Below, in pieces: positions 35,398 to 44,311 of a stretch of DNA of 64,000 nucleotides. Under the pieces are notes generated by a model. The model was given only the letters and a program-made list of their open reading frames with translations. It was not told the DNA's origin and did no database searches. The number at the start of each line of letters is the position of its first letter. Position 1 is the stretch's first letter. The position numbers were made by a program, and so were the translations under genes. Source of the stretch: JBOGCH01 sp051656645 (lineage in GTDB: Bacteria; Bacteroidota; Bacteroidia; Bacteroidales; Marinifilaceae); contig JBOGCH010000044.1 in the NCBI GenBank assembly GCA_051656645.1, positions 62,001 through 126,000 of the forward strand, read 5' to 3'.

Positions 35398-37581
35398 ATG
35401 GCTAAATTAAGATTTGCTGCATTAAAAGAGTTAAGCGGACGCAGCACCAACAACACACTAAAACGTGGTCGTGCATCGCAAGTTTTTGGTTGCGACGTTT
35501 TAACTACAGATAAGTTACGTCACTATTTATCAATCGAAGCATTTAAGAAACTTGAAAAAGCTATGCTTGAAGGCGGAGTTATTGATCGTGCATTGGCCGA
35601 TCAGGTTGCTGCAGGAATGAAAGCATGGGCAGTTGAAAAAGGTGCAACGCACTATACACACTGGTTTCATCCATTGAACGGTTTCTCTGCCGAGAAACAT
35701 GACGGATTTATTGATTTGCAAAAAGACGGATCTATAATTGAGTCATTTGACGGGCGCATGCTTGTACAACAAGAACCCGACGCATCAAGCTTCCCAAATG
35801 GTGGTATTCGTAACACATTCGAAGCTCGTGGATATACAGCATGGGATCCGGGATCACCTGCTTTTATAAACAACAACACACTTTGTATTCCTACCGTATT
35901 CGTTGCATACACAGGCGAGGCATTGGACTACAAAACTCCATTATTAAAATCGCTAGCTTTCATTGATAAAGCGGCTACAGATATTTGTCAGTATTTCGAC
36001 AAAGACGTAAAACGTGTAACTACAACTCTAGGATGGGAGCAAGAGTACTTCCTTGTAGACGAGGCACTATACAATGCACGTCCTGACCTAAAACTTTGCG
36101 GACGTACATTAATGGGACACTCATCAGCAAAAGGACAACAGCTAGAGGACCACTATTTTGGTGCTATCCCTGAACGTGTTAACGCATTCATGGACGAACT
36201 AGAGTACGAATGTCACCGTCTAGGCATACCTGCAAAAACTCGTCACAACGAGTGTGCTCCTAATCAATTTGAGCTTGCTCCTATTTTTGAGGAAGCAAAT
36301 CTTGCGGTAGACCACAACCAGTTGTTAATGTCAACAATGAAACGTGTTGCAAAACATCACAAATTCCGTATTCTGTTACATGAAAAACCTTTTAAAGGCA
36401 TTAACGGTTCTGGAAAACACAACAACTGGTCGTTAATGACCGATACCGGGGTTAACTTATTATCACCAGGAAAAAATCCAAAATCAAATATGCAGTTCCT
36501 TGTGTTCCTTGTTGCATCTGTTAAAGCTGTATTGGAACATGAAGCACTCTTCAAAGCATGTATCGTATCGTTAGGAAATGAGCACCGTTTAGGAGGCGAT
36601 GAAGCACCACCGGTTATCATGTCAGTATTCCTTGGACAACAACTTGCTGCCATCTTGAATGAAATTGAAGAAAAGGTAAGCAACAAAAAAATGTCTCCGG
36701 ATGAAAAAACTGAATTAAAACTTAACGTTGGTAAGATTCCTGAAATTATGCGCGACAACACCGACCGTAACCGTACGTCTCCGTTCGCATTTACAGGTAA
36801 CCGCTTTGAGTTCCGTGCCGTTGGAGCACCTGCCAACTGTGGAGCATCTATGATTGTACTTAGCTGTGCAGTAGCTGAGCAACTTATTGCCTTTAAAAAG
36901 GATGTAGATGAGTTAATCCAAAGCGGCGTGAAAAAGGATGAAGCAATATTCCAAATATTACGTAAATACATTATTGCCTCAAAAGCAATTCGTTTTGAAG
37001 GAAACGGATACAGCAAAGAGTGGAAAGAAGAAGCTGAGCGTCGTGGATTAAGCGTTGTAAGCGACTGTATTGGCGCCTTAAAAGCTTATCATGAACCTAA
37101 AGCTTATAGCCTATTCGTAGAGAACGGAATATTCTCTGACAGAGAGCTTGAAGCACGCTATGAAATCAAAAACGAGATTTACTTAAAGAAATTACAAATT
37201 GAATCTCGCGTTCTTGGCGACCTAGCTCTTAACCATATCATCCCTACAGCAATTGCTTATCAAAACCGTTTAATTGAAAACGTAAAAGGATTAAAAGAAA
37301 TCATCCCAACCATCTATGATGAAGTTGGAGAAGTACAACTTGATTTAATCAAAGAAATTTCTCAACACATCAAAGCAATTACTGTTGGCGTTAATGAAAT
37401 GACCGAAGTACGTAAAGAGGCTAACAAAATTGAGAACGAAGTAAAACGCGCGGAAGAGTACTCAACCAAAGTTCGTCCATACATGGAAACTATCCGTTAC
37501 CACATTGACAAACTTGAATTAATGGTAGATGACGAAATCTGGCCTTTACCTAAATATCGTGAATTATTATTCGCAAGATAA
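35398..37581 (+). CDS. glnN: Glutamine synthetase type III
   Basis: The 727-residue length and sequence fit the GSIII family typical of Bacteroidota and cyanobacteria, a double-ring dodecamer. The FGCDVL start, HWFHPLNG and EKHDGF sit in the N-terminal part. GWEQEYFLVDE supplies metal-binding glutamates, followed by AKTRHNECAPNQFELAP, KPFKGINGSGKHNNWS (ATP and glutamate site) and NRTSPFAFTGNRFEFR. A C-terminal helical region with KVRPYMETIRYHIDKLE ends the protein. It makes glutamine from glutamate, ammonia and ATP. It is monocistronic with its own promoter; no glnK-amt genes are adjacent. Confidence 0.97.
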   Translation: MAKLRFAALKELSGRSTNNTLKRGRASQVFGCDVLTTDKLRHYLSIEAFKKLEKAMLEGGVIDRALADQVAAGMKAWAVEKGATHYTHWFHPLNGFSAEKHDGFIDLQKDGSIIESFDGRMLVQQEPDASSFPNGGIRNTFEARGYTAWDPGSPAFINNNTLCIPTVFVAYTGEALDYKTPLLKSLAFIDKAATDICQYFDKDVKRVTTTLGWEQEYFLVDEALYNARPDLKLCGRTLMGHSSAKGQQLEDHYFGAIPERVNAFMDELEYECHRLGIPAKTRHNECAPNQFELAPIFEEANLAVDHNQLLMSTMKRVAKHHKFRILLHEKPFKGINGSGKHNNWSLMTDTGVNLLSPGKNPKSNMQFLVFLVASVKAVLEHEALFKACIVSLGNEHRLGGDEAPPVIMSVFLGQQLAAILNEIEEKVSNKKMSPDEKTELKLNVGKIPEIMRDNTDRNRTSPFAFTGNRFEFRAVGAPANCGASMIVLSCAVAEQLIAFKKDVDELIQSGVKKDEAIFQILRKYIIASKAIRFEGNGYSKEWKEEAERRGLSVVSDCIGALKAYHEPKAYSLFVENGIFSDRELEARYEIKNEIYLKKLQIESRVLGDLALNHIIPTAIAYQNRLIENVKGLKEIIPTIYDEVGEVQLDLIKEISQHIKAITVGVNEMTEVRKEANKIENEVKRAEEYSTKVRPYMETIRYHIDKLELMVDDEIWPLPKYRELLFAR

Positions 37582-37672
37582 TAAATACACTTAAACCATA
37601 ATACAACCAACAAACTTAACACTGTAGCGCTGAATAACTTTATTTCGGCGCTACAGTTTTTTTATACTCTCT

Positions 37673-38905
37673 CTAATTCAAATTATTTAAGACATCGCCT
37701 TTACTCTTGGCAAAAAACACAATCCTTCTTGGCGCATCATCGTCAACTATTAATGAAGATATAAGGTTCGTATCAATCTTTTCATTAACATAGTCCCAAT
37801 CAGCTTGGTCAAGCATCGAGCGGGAAGGCGTATCCATTACGCCATAAAATTCATTACTTTTCAAATTATAACCTAGTATCTCTCCGAAATCAAATTTCAC
37901 TATATATTCTTCTGCTTCAATATCCAGGATATCATTCCTGTCATTTTCAAATCTATCAATATAAGCATACTCTTTCGTTTCACGATCAATGATAAGGAGC
38001 GACCAATATTTATGACCTAAGCCAAGATACTGATAGATATGCTTTTGTGTATGTATTGCATTATTATGTATTGGATAATAATCATTTAAAAGTATATCAC
38101 CAAAATTCTTTAATTCCTTCTTCGTATCATAATCTTTAGCAAATTTGATGTAATACTCCATATTAAAACAACTATCTGTCATTTTGTAAATCCCATTTCC
38201 CAATATAGGACTATAATACTCACAATCCTTACTCCCAAAATGATTACTTCTCATCATTCTGTAGTGTTTCACATCATTGTCCCATGAAATACACTGATAT
38301 CTAATATTAAAATTTGTGTCTGTAATAGTTATTTTATAGGCATTCTCACCCTTCTCCGCAACATATGGATCTATGTTAAACACAATAGCATCATCCACAA
38401 TACACATATTACTTGCCCTAAAAGGTAGTTTATCAGATTGGATAAATTCACCTTCATGATTAAATCTTAATACACGGTTAGTACCTCTATCTAAAATATA
38501 TAAATAATTGCTATCTACAGTAAAATCATGAAATTGAGTCACTTCATTCCGTGCTCTTCCACGCACATAGCAATCCCGAACAAACGTTCCCGTCTTAGTA
38601 AAGCATTTCAAACTATTCGACCAATCCTGTATATACAGTAATGTGTCCATTAATTCCATTTTAACTATTGTAGTAAGAGATGCATCCGGACTCTGATCAA
38701 GTGTTACATACTGGATAGAGTGCATTAAAGCCGATAATTTCATACTTCTGCTTTGGGGACGCGAAATATCTATAATTGTAGTGTTTGGAGTTATGTTACT
38801 TTGCTCTTCTTCAAATAAACTGAGATTTGCGTTAGTAACAACTTTAGAATTGCACGAACAAAGTATCAAAAACATAAGAATGCATGGCCTATACAATAAT
38901 TTCAT
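37673..38905 (-). CDS. 6-bladed beta-propeller lipoprotein
   Basis: The ATG at 38905 gives a lipoprotein signal (MKLLYRPCILMFLILCSC); an upstream start would add 11 residues before it. The mature part of about 390 residues has the Bacteroidota 6-bladed propeller pattern: SIQYVTLDQSPDASLTTIVKMEL-like opening strand, LYIQDWSNSLKCFTKTGTFVRD, and DFTVDSNYLYILDRGTNRVLRFNHEGEF. Such proteins are commonly orphan surface or periplasmic lipoproteins; the ligand is unknown. It is single, convergent with glnN. Confidence 0.75.
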   Translation of the reverse strand: MKLLYRPCILMFLILCSCNSKVVTNANLSLFEEEQSNITPNTTIIDISRPQSRSMKLSALMHSIQYVTLDQSPDASLTTIVKMELMDTLLYIQDWSNSLKCFTKTGTFVRDCYVRGRARNEVTQFHDFTVDSNYLYILDRGTNRVLRFNHEGEFIQSDKLPFRASNMCIVDDAIVFNIDPYVAEKGENAYKITITDTNFNIRYQCISWDNDVKHYRMMRSNHFGSKDCEYYSPILGNGIYKMTDSCFNMEYYIKFAKDYDTKKELKNFGDILLNDYYPIHNNAIHTQKHIYQYLGLGHKYWSLLIIDRETKEYAYIDRFENDRNDILDIEAEEYIVKFDFGEILGYNLKSNEFYGVMDTPSRSMLDQADWDYVNEKIDTNLISSLIVDDDAPRRIVFFAKSKGDVLNNLN

Positions 38906-39203
38906 TATATACGTAAGTTTATTATTAAACATCCCCAACTATCCACATTTCTATTGTATATATAGCCCTTACCCCCATCTCTACCCATTCCTAATTGTAA
39001 AAACATCCATTTTGCGGTTAATCAATACAATTAATTGGCACTACATCTAACAGAATTCCTTAACTAATACAAATATATGAAAAAATATAATAAGCTGATT
39101 CTTGTAACTATAAGCATCTAATAAAAAGCTCAATAAGCTTCTTATAAAATAAAGTATTTATACCTTTGCCGCGTTTTACTTACCTCTTAAAAATTAGTTA
39201 TAC

Positions 39204-39572
39204 ATGAAAGCTTTATACACCATTCTGCTTCTTATTCTGTCCAACACTTTCATGACGTTTGCGTGGTACGGACATTTAAAATTCGATCAAATACCGGCTT
39301 TTCAACGTCTAAGCCTATTTGCAATTATCGTTATTAGCTGGGGAATTGCTTTTTTTGAATATTGTTCGCAAATTCCGGCCAACCGAATAGGCTATCAGGG
39401 GCACGGTGGGCCTTTCTCTCTCATCGAACTGAAGGTACTTCAAGAAGTTATTACATTGGTGGTCTTTACCATATTCTCCATTATTTTCTTCAAGGACGAA
39501 TCGTTTAGATGGAACCATTTCGTTGGTTTTGGCTTTTTAATCCTTGCCGTATACTTCATTTTTCGAAAATAA
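39204..39572 (+). CDS. DMT-superfamily membrane protein (DUF486)
   Basis: This 122-residue protein has four predicted helices and the DUF486 features FMTFAWYGHLKF (about 17-28), FFEYCSQIPANRIGY and SLIELKVLQEVITL. The family is a half-size drug/metabolite-transporter relative; no substrate is known. A TACCTTTG box at 39161-39168 is a likely -7 element. A hairpin shared with the opposite gene ends it. Confidence 0.88.
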   Translation: MKALYTILLLILSNTFMTFAWYGHLKFDQIPAFQRLSLFAIIVISWGIAFFEYCSQIPANRIGYQGHGGPFSLIELKVLQEVITLVVFTIFSIIFFKDESFRWNHFVGFGFLILAVYFIFRK

Positions 39573-39576
39573 AAAA

Positions 39577-39623
39577 TAATGTAAACGCCCTAAATCCTTT
39601 CAAGATTTAGGGCGTTTACATTA
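39577..39623. terminator. Bidirectional terminator with 20-bp perfect stem
   Basis: Arms 39577-39596 and 39604-39623 pair perfectly around 7 nt. The right arm includes the stop codon of the opposite gene. Confidence 0.85.
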
Positions 39624-40121
39624 CTCCTCGCCATATAATTCTATCCATTCATAGCTGTTCCCTACGGCTTCTAGATAGCGTATAAAATCGGTAACAGCAA
39701 CAGATATTGAGGCTCTATTGTCATTGGGATGGAAAGACAATCTCTGCGCTTTTAAAAGATTTTTATCCAAAAACAGATGTACATGGTTGTCGGTATCGTT
39801 TATCAAACCAAAAGGACTTACCGATCCCGGTTTTAAACCCAAGTACTTATCCATTCTCTCCGGTGAGGCAAACGATAATTTTCCTTGCTTTAATCGTTGC
39901 TCTAAGTCCCTTATCGCCAGGTTCTCATCACAGTGAAATACCACCAGGTAGTGTTTGTTTCCCTTATGATTTCTAAAAAATAAGTTTTTACAATGCGTAC
40001 TGTCTAAGTTTACCCAAAACTGTTTCGCAATTTCAATTGTTGGAGCTTCGGGATGTTCCAAATAATCGAACTCTATGTCCAATTTCTTCAAAAAATCATA
40101 TACTTGTTGTTGTCCTATCAT
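39621..40121 (-). CDS. Prolyl-tRNA editing protein (YbaK/ProX type)
   Basis: The 166-residue stand-alone editing domain (prolyl-tRNA synthetase associated domain) hydrolyses mischarged tRNA-Pro, most likely Ala-tRNA-Pro. Seen are YLEHPEAPTIE near the N-terminus, KNLFFRNHKGNKHYLVV with the conserved lysine, LGLKPGSVSPFGL (about 95-107) and the HVHLFLD strand. It overlaps the 3' end of cstA by 26 nt on the same strand, so both are likely in one transcript. Confidence 0.88.
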   Translation of the reverse strand: MIGQQQVYDFLKKLDIEFDYLEHPEAPTIEIAKQFWVNLDSTHCKNLFFRNHKGNKHYLVVFHCDENLAIRDLEQRLKQGKLSFASPERMDKYLGLKPGSVSPFGLINDTDNHVHLFLDKNLLKAQRLSFHPNDNRASISVAVTDFIRYLEAVGNSYEWIELYGEE

Positions 40122-41547
40122 ATATTACTCTCTTATTTAATCTTCTTTTTCTATACCACCACACAAAACAAACCATGGATATTAGCACAGCAGCGCCACT
40201 AACTGCATATCCCATCCATAAAGGCGCACCAAATCCTTCGCCCGCAATAACAATATAAGCAACAGAAACAGCAGTCATAAATAAAGCTGGGAGCAATGCA
40301 ATATAGTAATTCCTTTTGCGTTCCACCAAGTACACTGTTATTGCCCATAAAGTAAATACAGCCAACGTCTGATTACACCATGCAAAATAGCGCCATATTT
40401 TGTCAAATCCGTCTTTGTCGTTCATACTATATAAAAGTATACCCATGGCTACCAAAAACAGTGGTACAGATATTATTAATCTGTTTTTAATACTTCGCTG
40501 CTCCATTTTAAATATATCCGCCACAATTAAACGCGCGGAACGCAACGCAGTATCGCCCGACGTTATGGGAGCAAATATAACCCCTAAAATTGCTAAAATA
40601 GCTCCTCCCGTACCCAACCAACTTTTGGTTATTTTATCTACAATCACCGCTGCATTCGTGGTTTCCATCCCGTTTTCACCAAAAAAGCAGGTAGCTGCAG
40701 CAGCCCATATTAAAGCCACGCACCCTTCGGCAACCATAGCTCCATAAAAAATGGGACGCCCTTGGCGCTCATTTGTCATACAACGCGCCATCATTGGCGA
40801 TTGGGATGCATGGAAACCCGATATTGCTCCGCATGCTATGGATACAAACATCATTGGGAATATTGGTAACTGCTGGGGATGCATATTGGCTATTCCATCC
40901 GTAATTTCAGGTAATCCCCAGCCTTTAAAAAGCAGCATAACAAAAATCCCAACAGCCATAAATAAAAGAGCTACAGCAAATACCGGATATACTCTTCCTA
41001 TTATTTTATCTATTGGCAAAAGCGTAGCTATCATGTAATATACAAACACCACAACAATCCAAAAACTAACATCAAAAGTCGACGAAAACATATTGGCCAA
41101 TAAGCCTGCCGGCCCGGCCACAAAAACAGCGCCAACCAACACCATTAGCACAATTGTAAACAAACGCATTATCTGCTTAGTTGTCACTCCAAGATATCTG
41201 CCTATTAATTCCGGGAGCGATTCTCCGTCATGCCTCAAGGACATCACCCCACTCATATAATCATGCATAGCACCGGCAAATATAGTTCCCAACACAATCC
41301 AAAGATAGGATGCAACACCAAATTTAGCACCCATTATAGCCCCAAAAATAGGTCCAAGTCCCGCTATATTTAAAAACTGTATCATGAATATTTTCCATGG
41401 TGGCAACACCATAAAATCAACCCCATCCGCACGCGTTAGAGCCGGCGTTGGACGTTTACTATCGGGCATAAATACTTTTTCTACATACTTCCCATATACA
41501 AAATACCCAAGTACAAGGAGTGCAAAAGCTGTTAAAAATGTTATCAT
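40096..41547 (-). CDS. cstA: CstA-family carbon starvation / peptide or pyruvate transporter, short form
   Basis: The 483-residue membrane protein has about fourteen helices and the CstA signatures RADGVDFMVLPPWKIF, FLNIAGLGPIFGAIMGAKFG, GAMHDYMSGVMSLRH and FASQSP-like GFHASQSPMMARC. E. coli CstA (about 700 residues) takes up peptides, and the related BtsT takes up pyruvate. This form is shorter because the C-terminal part is reduced, as in other Bacteroidota. It overlaps the editing gene downstream by 26 nt. Confidence 0.9.
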   Translation of the reverse strand: MITFLTAFALLVLGYFVYGKYVEKVFMPDSKRPTPALTRADGVDFMVLPPWKIFMIQFLNIAGLGPIFGAIMGAKFGVASYLWIVLGTIFAGAMHDYMSGVMSLRHDGESLPELIGRYLGVTTKQIMRLFTIVLMVLVGAVFVAGPAGLLANMFSSTFDVSFWIVVVFVYYMIATLLPIDKIIGRVYPVFAVALLFMAVGIFVMLLFKGWGLPEITDGIANMHPQQLPIFPMMFVSIACGAISGFHASQSPMMARCMTNERQGRPIFYGAMVAEGCVALIWAAAATCFFGENGMETTNAAVIVDKITKSWLGTGGAILAILGVIFAPITSGDTALRSARLIVADIFKMEQRSIKNRLIISVPLFLVAMGILLYSMNDKDGFDKIWRYFAWCNQTLAVFTLWAITVYLVERKRNYYIALLPALFMTAVSVAYIVIAGEGFGAPLWMGYAVSGAAVLISMVCFVWWYRKRRLNKRVIYDRTTTSI

Positions 41548-41666
41548 AGCAGTAGTTTTTAGATTACGTCAAAGTTAAAAATATATTGTTTATTAAAATA
41601 ATCTAACCACATAAAACTACAATCGGATAATATCGTAAATGAGGACAAATGCTCACTAATATGATT

Positions 41667-42629
41667 AATTATCACTCTATTAGCGTTTACATCATTATTA
41701 CTGCCTTTCTAGTAGGTTGCAGCGAACCTATGTCACGTTTCAAAGAGGATGAGCAAACCAACAACAATCATTTACAAATTGAACTATACATACAGGACAT
41801 TAGCTCAAAAAACACCTCATCAACAGATACGTTGGCAATACTAGCCGTAAACAAGGATAAAAGTGAACTTAAATACAACAACTCAAAACAAGGAAAATAT
41901 ACAACAAAAGGCGAGGCTATTACTCCCATACAGCTGGAGGACGAACAAGCATTAATTTATAGCTGTCACCCCTATTCAAATATAAATATAGAAAATGAAA
42001 CACCCTACATTTATCTACCCATTGCATCACTCCCCATGAGTTTTGACATACATACAGCTACAACAAACTTTGCCACATCAGCTCATGATTATCAATACGG
42101 CGTTGAATATAAAAACAACAGCTTCCGCACCATTGTCCCTACAGTCTCCGCAACTTCCACGAAAGCAACTCTAGGCATGAAACATGCATTTGCAAGGATA
42201 AAGTTTACAATAACTGCGCCACAGGCATTCAACGCAAATAACGGAGCACTGCATTGGCTCAGATTTCAACGCACTGCATACACGCTCACAGAAAGCAGTA
42301 CACTAAACATTTTGAATGGGAAAATTGAACATACCGAAAAGGTGTATGAGGGATATAACTTCTATTTCCACAACCTATCCATGAAACACATACCTACCGT
42401 TACCTGGCAATTCTTTGCATTACCGGCAAAAGCCATTTCCGTATGTCGCATGGATCTTGTTATTGACGGACAAATTATTGAATCGGGAAAACTTGACGAT
42501 GTACCCTGGCAAGCAGGATTTCATTATGACTATTCCATTGAATTAACAGATAATGGTCTTGAAATAGCAACTATAAAAATTCAAGAATGGAAAGATGGAC
42601 AAACTAGCGAATGTACTATTATAAAATAA
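41667..42629 (+). CDS. Fimbrillin-family (Mfa-like) lipoprotein
   Basis: The start is the ATG at 41649 or 41667; I use the second because it sits nearer to the lipoprotein signal ending in AFLVGC. The 320-residue protein has the Mfa_like_1 pattern of Bacteroidota fimbrillins: a middle HAFARIKFTIT strand, a WQFFALPAK segment, and the closing GFHYDYSIELTDNGLEIATIKIQEWKDG run. It may be a fimbrial tip or a surface subunit. No other fimbrial gene is adjacent, and the main fimbrial locus is at 58-64 kb. A small hairpin follows. Confidence 0.75.
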   Translation, partial: NYHSISVYIIITAFLVGCSEPMSRFKEDEQTNNNHLQIELYIQDISSKNTSSTDTLAILAVNKDKSELKYNNSKQGKYTTKGEAITPIQLEDEQALIYSCHPYSNINIENETPYIYLPIASLPMSFDIHTATTNFATSAHDYQYGVEYKNNSFRTIVPTVSATSTKATLGMKHAFARIKFTITAPQAFNANNGALHWLRFQRTAYTLTESSTLNILNGKIEHTEKVYEGYNFYFHNLSMKHIPTVTWQFFALPAKAISVCRMDLVIDGQIIESGKLDDVPWQAGFHYDYSIELTDNGLEIATIKIQEWKDGQTSECTIIK

Positions 42630-42630
42630 A

Positions 42631-42663
42631 AAAACGGTCTCTTATAAAAGAAACCGTTTCTCT
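42631..42663 (+). terminator. Hairpin after the fimbrillin-like gene
   Basis: An AAACGGT-type stem with short loop (42633-42659) lies between the gene and the tRNA genes read from the other strand. Confidence 0.6.
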
Positions 42664-42666
42664 GTG

Positions 42667-42739
42667 AGCGAAAGACGGGGTTCAAACCCGCGACCCCCAG
42701 CTTGGAAGGCTAGTGCTCTATCAACTGAGCTACTTTCGC
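42667..42739 (-). tRNA. tRNA-Gly (TCC)
   Basis: On the minus strand a 73-nt cloverleaf forms: acceptor GCGAAAG/CTTTCGC, D stem GCTC/GAGC, anticodon stem CTAGC/GCTGG with loop CTTCCAA (anticodon TCC), T stem GCGGG/CCCGT, discriminator T as expected for glycine, no encoded CCA. Confidence 0.95.
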
Positions 42740-42748
42740 ATAATGTAG

Positions 42749-42831
42749 TGGGGAGAGCAGGATTCGAACCTACGAAGACGTACGTCAGCTGAGTTACAGT
42801 CAGCCCCAGTTGGCCACTTTGGTATCTCCCC
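42749..42831 (-). tRNA. tRNA-Tyr (GTA)
   Basis: On the minus strand an 83-nt class II tRNA forms: acceptor GGGGAGA, anticodon stem GCTGA/TCAGC with loop CTGTAAC (anticodon GTA), a long variable arm, T loop TTCGAAT and discriminator A. It lies 9 nt upstream of tRNA-Gly in the same transcript. Confidence 0.95.
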
Positions 42832-43004
42832 ATTGTCAATTTCAAGAACTCGTTGTTGTTGTTCGACATGACAAAAGTACTACTTTTTCCTTTCCCTGCA
42901 AACTTTTCCCCGCTTTTTTTGCATACTTTTTTTCATACATCGTCGCATTTTTTTATATTCATTTTACTATCAATATTTTACGACAACACTTTTTTCTAAA
43001 AAAA

Positions 43005-43604
43005 TCACAGTTCAATATCGTTTTGATCAATTAAATTATTCAACAAAGCATATACAGTAAGCCCGGACACACTCTTAATTCCTATTTTTCGGGTAATATT
43101 CTTTCTGTGCGATATTACGGTATGGATAGAAATATTATGCTCATCGGCAATTTCCTTATTTGTTTTTCCTTTTGCAACAGCAATTAGTATTTCAATTTCT
43201 CTATCGCTAAGTTCACTTCCCTCCTGTTTTTCCTCCTTAATGGGTGGTAGCGCAGTTTCCAGCTTTTTAATAATTCTATTGCGCTGATCTGTTACCTCTA
43301 TATAATCATCAAACTGCCGTAAAACATCACTTTCAACAAAACTATATTGAATGGCTATCAATGCAAAAGCCGTAGTATTACCAAAACAGCTCCTAACAGC
43401 TCCGCGTTTACTATAATCAACTACATTAGGGTTCATTACCACTATATCCGGCTCCTCAACCCTATACTTATCATTAAAGGAGTGTAAATCATCGCTCACA
43501 CTTATCACTTTAAATTCCTTATAGAGTGCAATTAGATCCCGTAAACCTTCGCGCACAATCCAAGAAGGTTCAATAATTGCTACTTTTTTAATACCCTTAT
43601 CCAT
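43005..43604 (-). CDS. LuxR/NarL-type regulator with atypical receiver domain
   Basis: This 199-residue protein has an N-terminal receiver-like domain (about 6-120) and a C-terminal LuxR helix-turn-helix (about 133-195: LSDREIEILIAVAKGKTNKEIADEHNISIHTV pattern). The residue that should be the phosphorylated aspartate is Asn 58 (IVVMNPNVV), and the acidic pocket at the N-terminus is reduced (IIEPSW), so control by phosphorylation is unlikely. Its start codon overlaps the stop of the hemerythrin-like gene (ATGA), which implies translational coupling and joint function, probably transcriptional control in response to a redox or nitric oxide signal. Confidence 0.85.
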   Translation of the reverse strand: MDKGIKKVAIIEPSWIVREGLRDLIALYKEFKVISVSDDLHSFNDKYRVEEPDIVVMNPNVVDYSKRGAVRSCFGNTTAFALIAIQYSFVESDVLRQFDDYIEVTDQRNRIIKKLETALPPIKEEKQEGSELSDREIEILIAVAKGKTNKEIADEHNISIHTVISHRKNITRKIGIKSVSGLTVYALLNNLIDQNDIEL

Positions 43605-44290
43605 CAGTTCATCTCCTCCATTTGTTCTACATATGGTATAAGAATACTATCCTCAACAATAGTATGCTTATTCAAATCGTCTTCCAATAAATAAATATGG
43701 AATAACAAGTCGCTATAGTCCACAGCATCAGGAGTTGGTAAGTATTTAATCAGAATATTCTTTAAATCATGCAATTTCTCTTCAATATTAGAATGATTCT
43801 CTTCAAAAGCATGAATATTAAAATTATCGGGCTTCACACCTTCCAATAGGCGCGTTATGTAAGGAAACACCATCCGTTCCTCATAACTAAAGTGATTTAT
43901 TAATTCAGTTTTATATTGCTCAAAAAACTGCAGCAATATTGCTCCGCTACGTTTATCAAGAACACTACTTAATTCAACCAACTTATCCTCAATTATCACC
44001 AATCGCTCCGTTCTATAGTATGCGTGGGACTGTTTTAAGTACAACATCAAATCCGACACCGAAACGCCGGCTAACTCATCCTTCGTCACTAAATACGAAG
44101 GAAAGCTATATATTTTACAAACCAATAAAAATAAATGAACTGATATACTGTGTCTCTCGCAAACATCGGCAACACTCAGCTCCCCTACTCCTAAGCGCAT
44201 ACGGAAGCGTGGCAATAATAAGAGTACGTTATAGTTCGATTCTATTAAATCTGCCATCTTCATTTGTGGCATAAAATCCGCAGGATTCAT
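43604..44290 (-). CDS. Hemerythrin-like di-iron protein related to RIC (YtfE/ScdA)
   Basis: The 228-residue protein has a four-helix hemerythrin-like domain. Its six probable iron ligands have the RIC spacing: His 89, His 133 with Glu 137 (HFSYE), His 166 and His 209 with Glu 213 (HTIVE). The N-terminal 60 residues resemble the ScdA_N module (LGVGELSVADVCERHSI) but lack the paired cysteines seen in YtfE. RIC proteins repair iron-sulfur clusters damaged by nitric oxide or oxidants. The next gene, overlapping by 1 nt in ATGA, is a LuxR regulator, so this could be the sensor part of a two-protein switch. Confidence 0.8.
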   Translation of the reverse strand: MNPADFMPQMKMADLIESNYNVLLLLPRFRMRLGVGELSVADVCERHSISVHLFLLVCKIYSFPSYLVTKDELAGVSVSDLMLYLKQSHAYYRTERLVIIEDKLVELSSVLDKRSGAILLQFFEQYKTELINHFSYEERMVFPYITRLLEGVKPDNFNIHAFEENHSNIEEKLHDLKNILIKYLPTPDAVDYSDLLFHIYLLEDDLNKHTIVEDSILIPYVEQMEEMN

Positions 44291-44311
44291 ATATTCTTAG
44301 TTTAGTGGTTA

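Noticed and set aside
36357..37016. 219-codon minus-strand open frame inside glnN
   Set aside because: It is a shadow of a fully conserved glutamine synthetase frame and has no family features.
42642..42869. 75-codon minus-strand open frame
   Set aside because: It reads across tRNA-Tyr and tRNA-Gly and so is not a protein gene.
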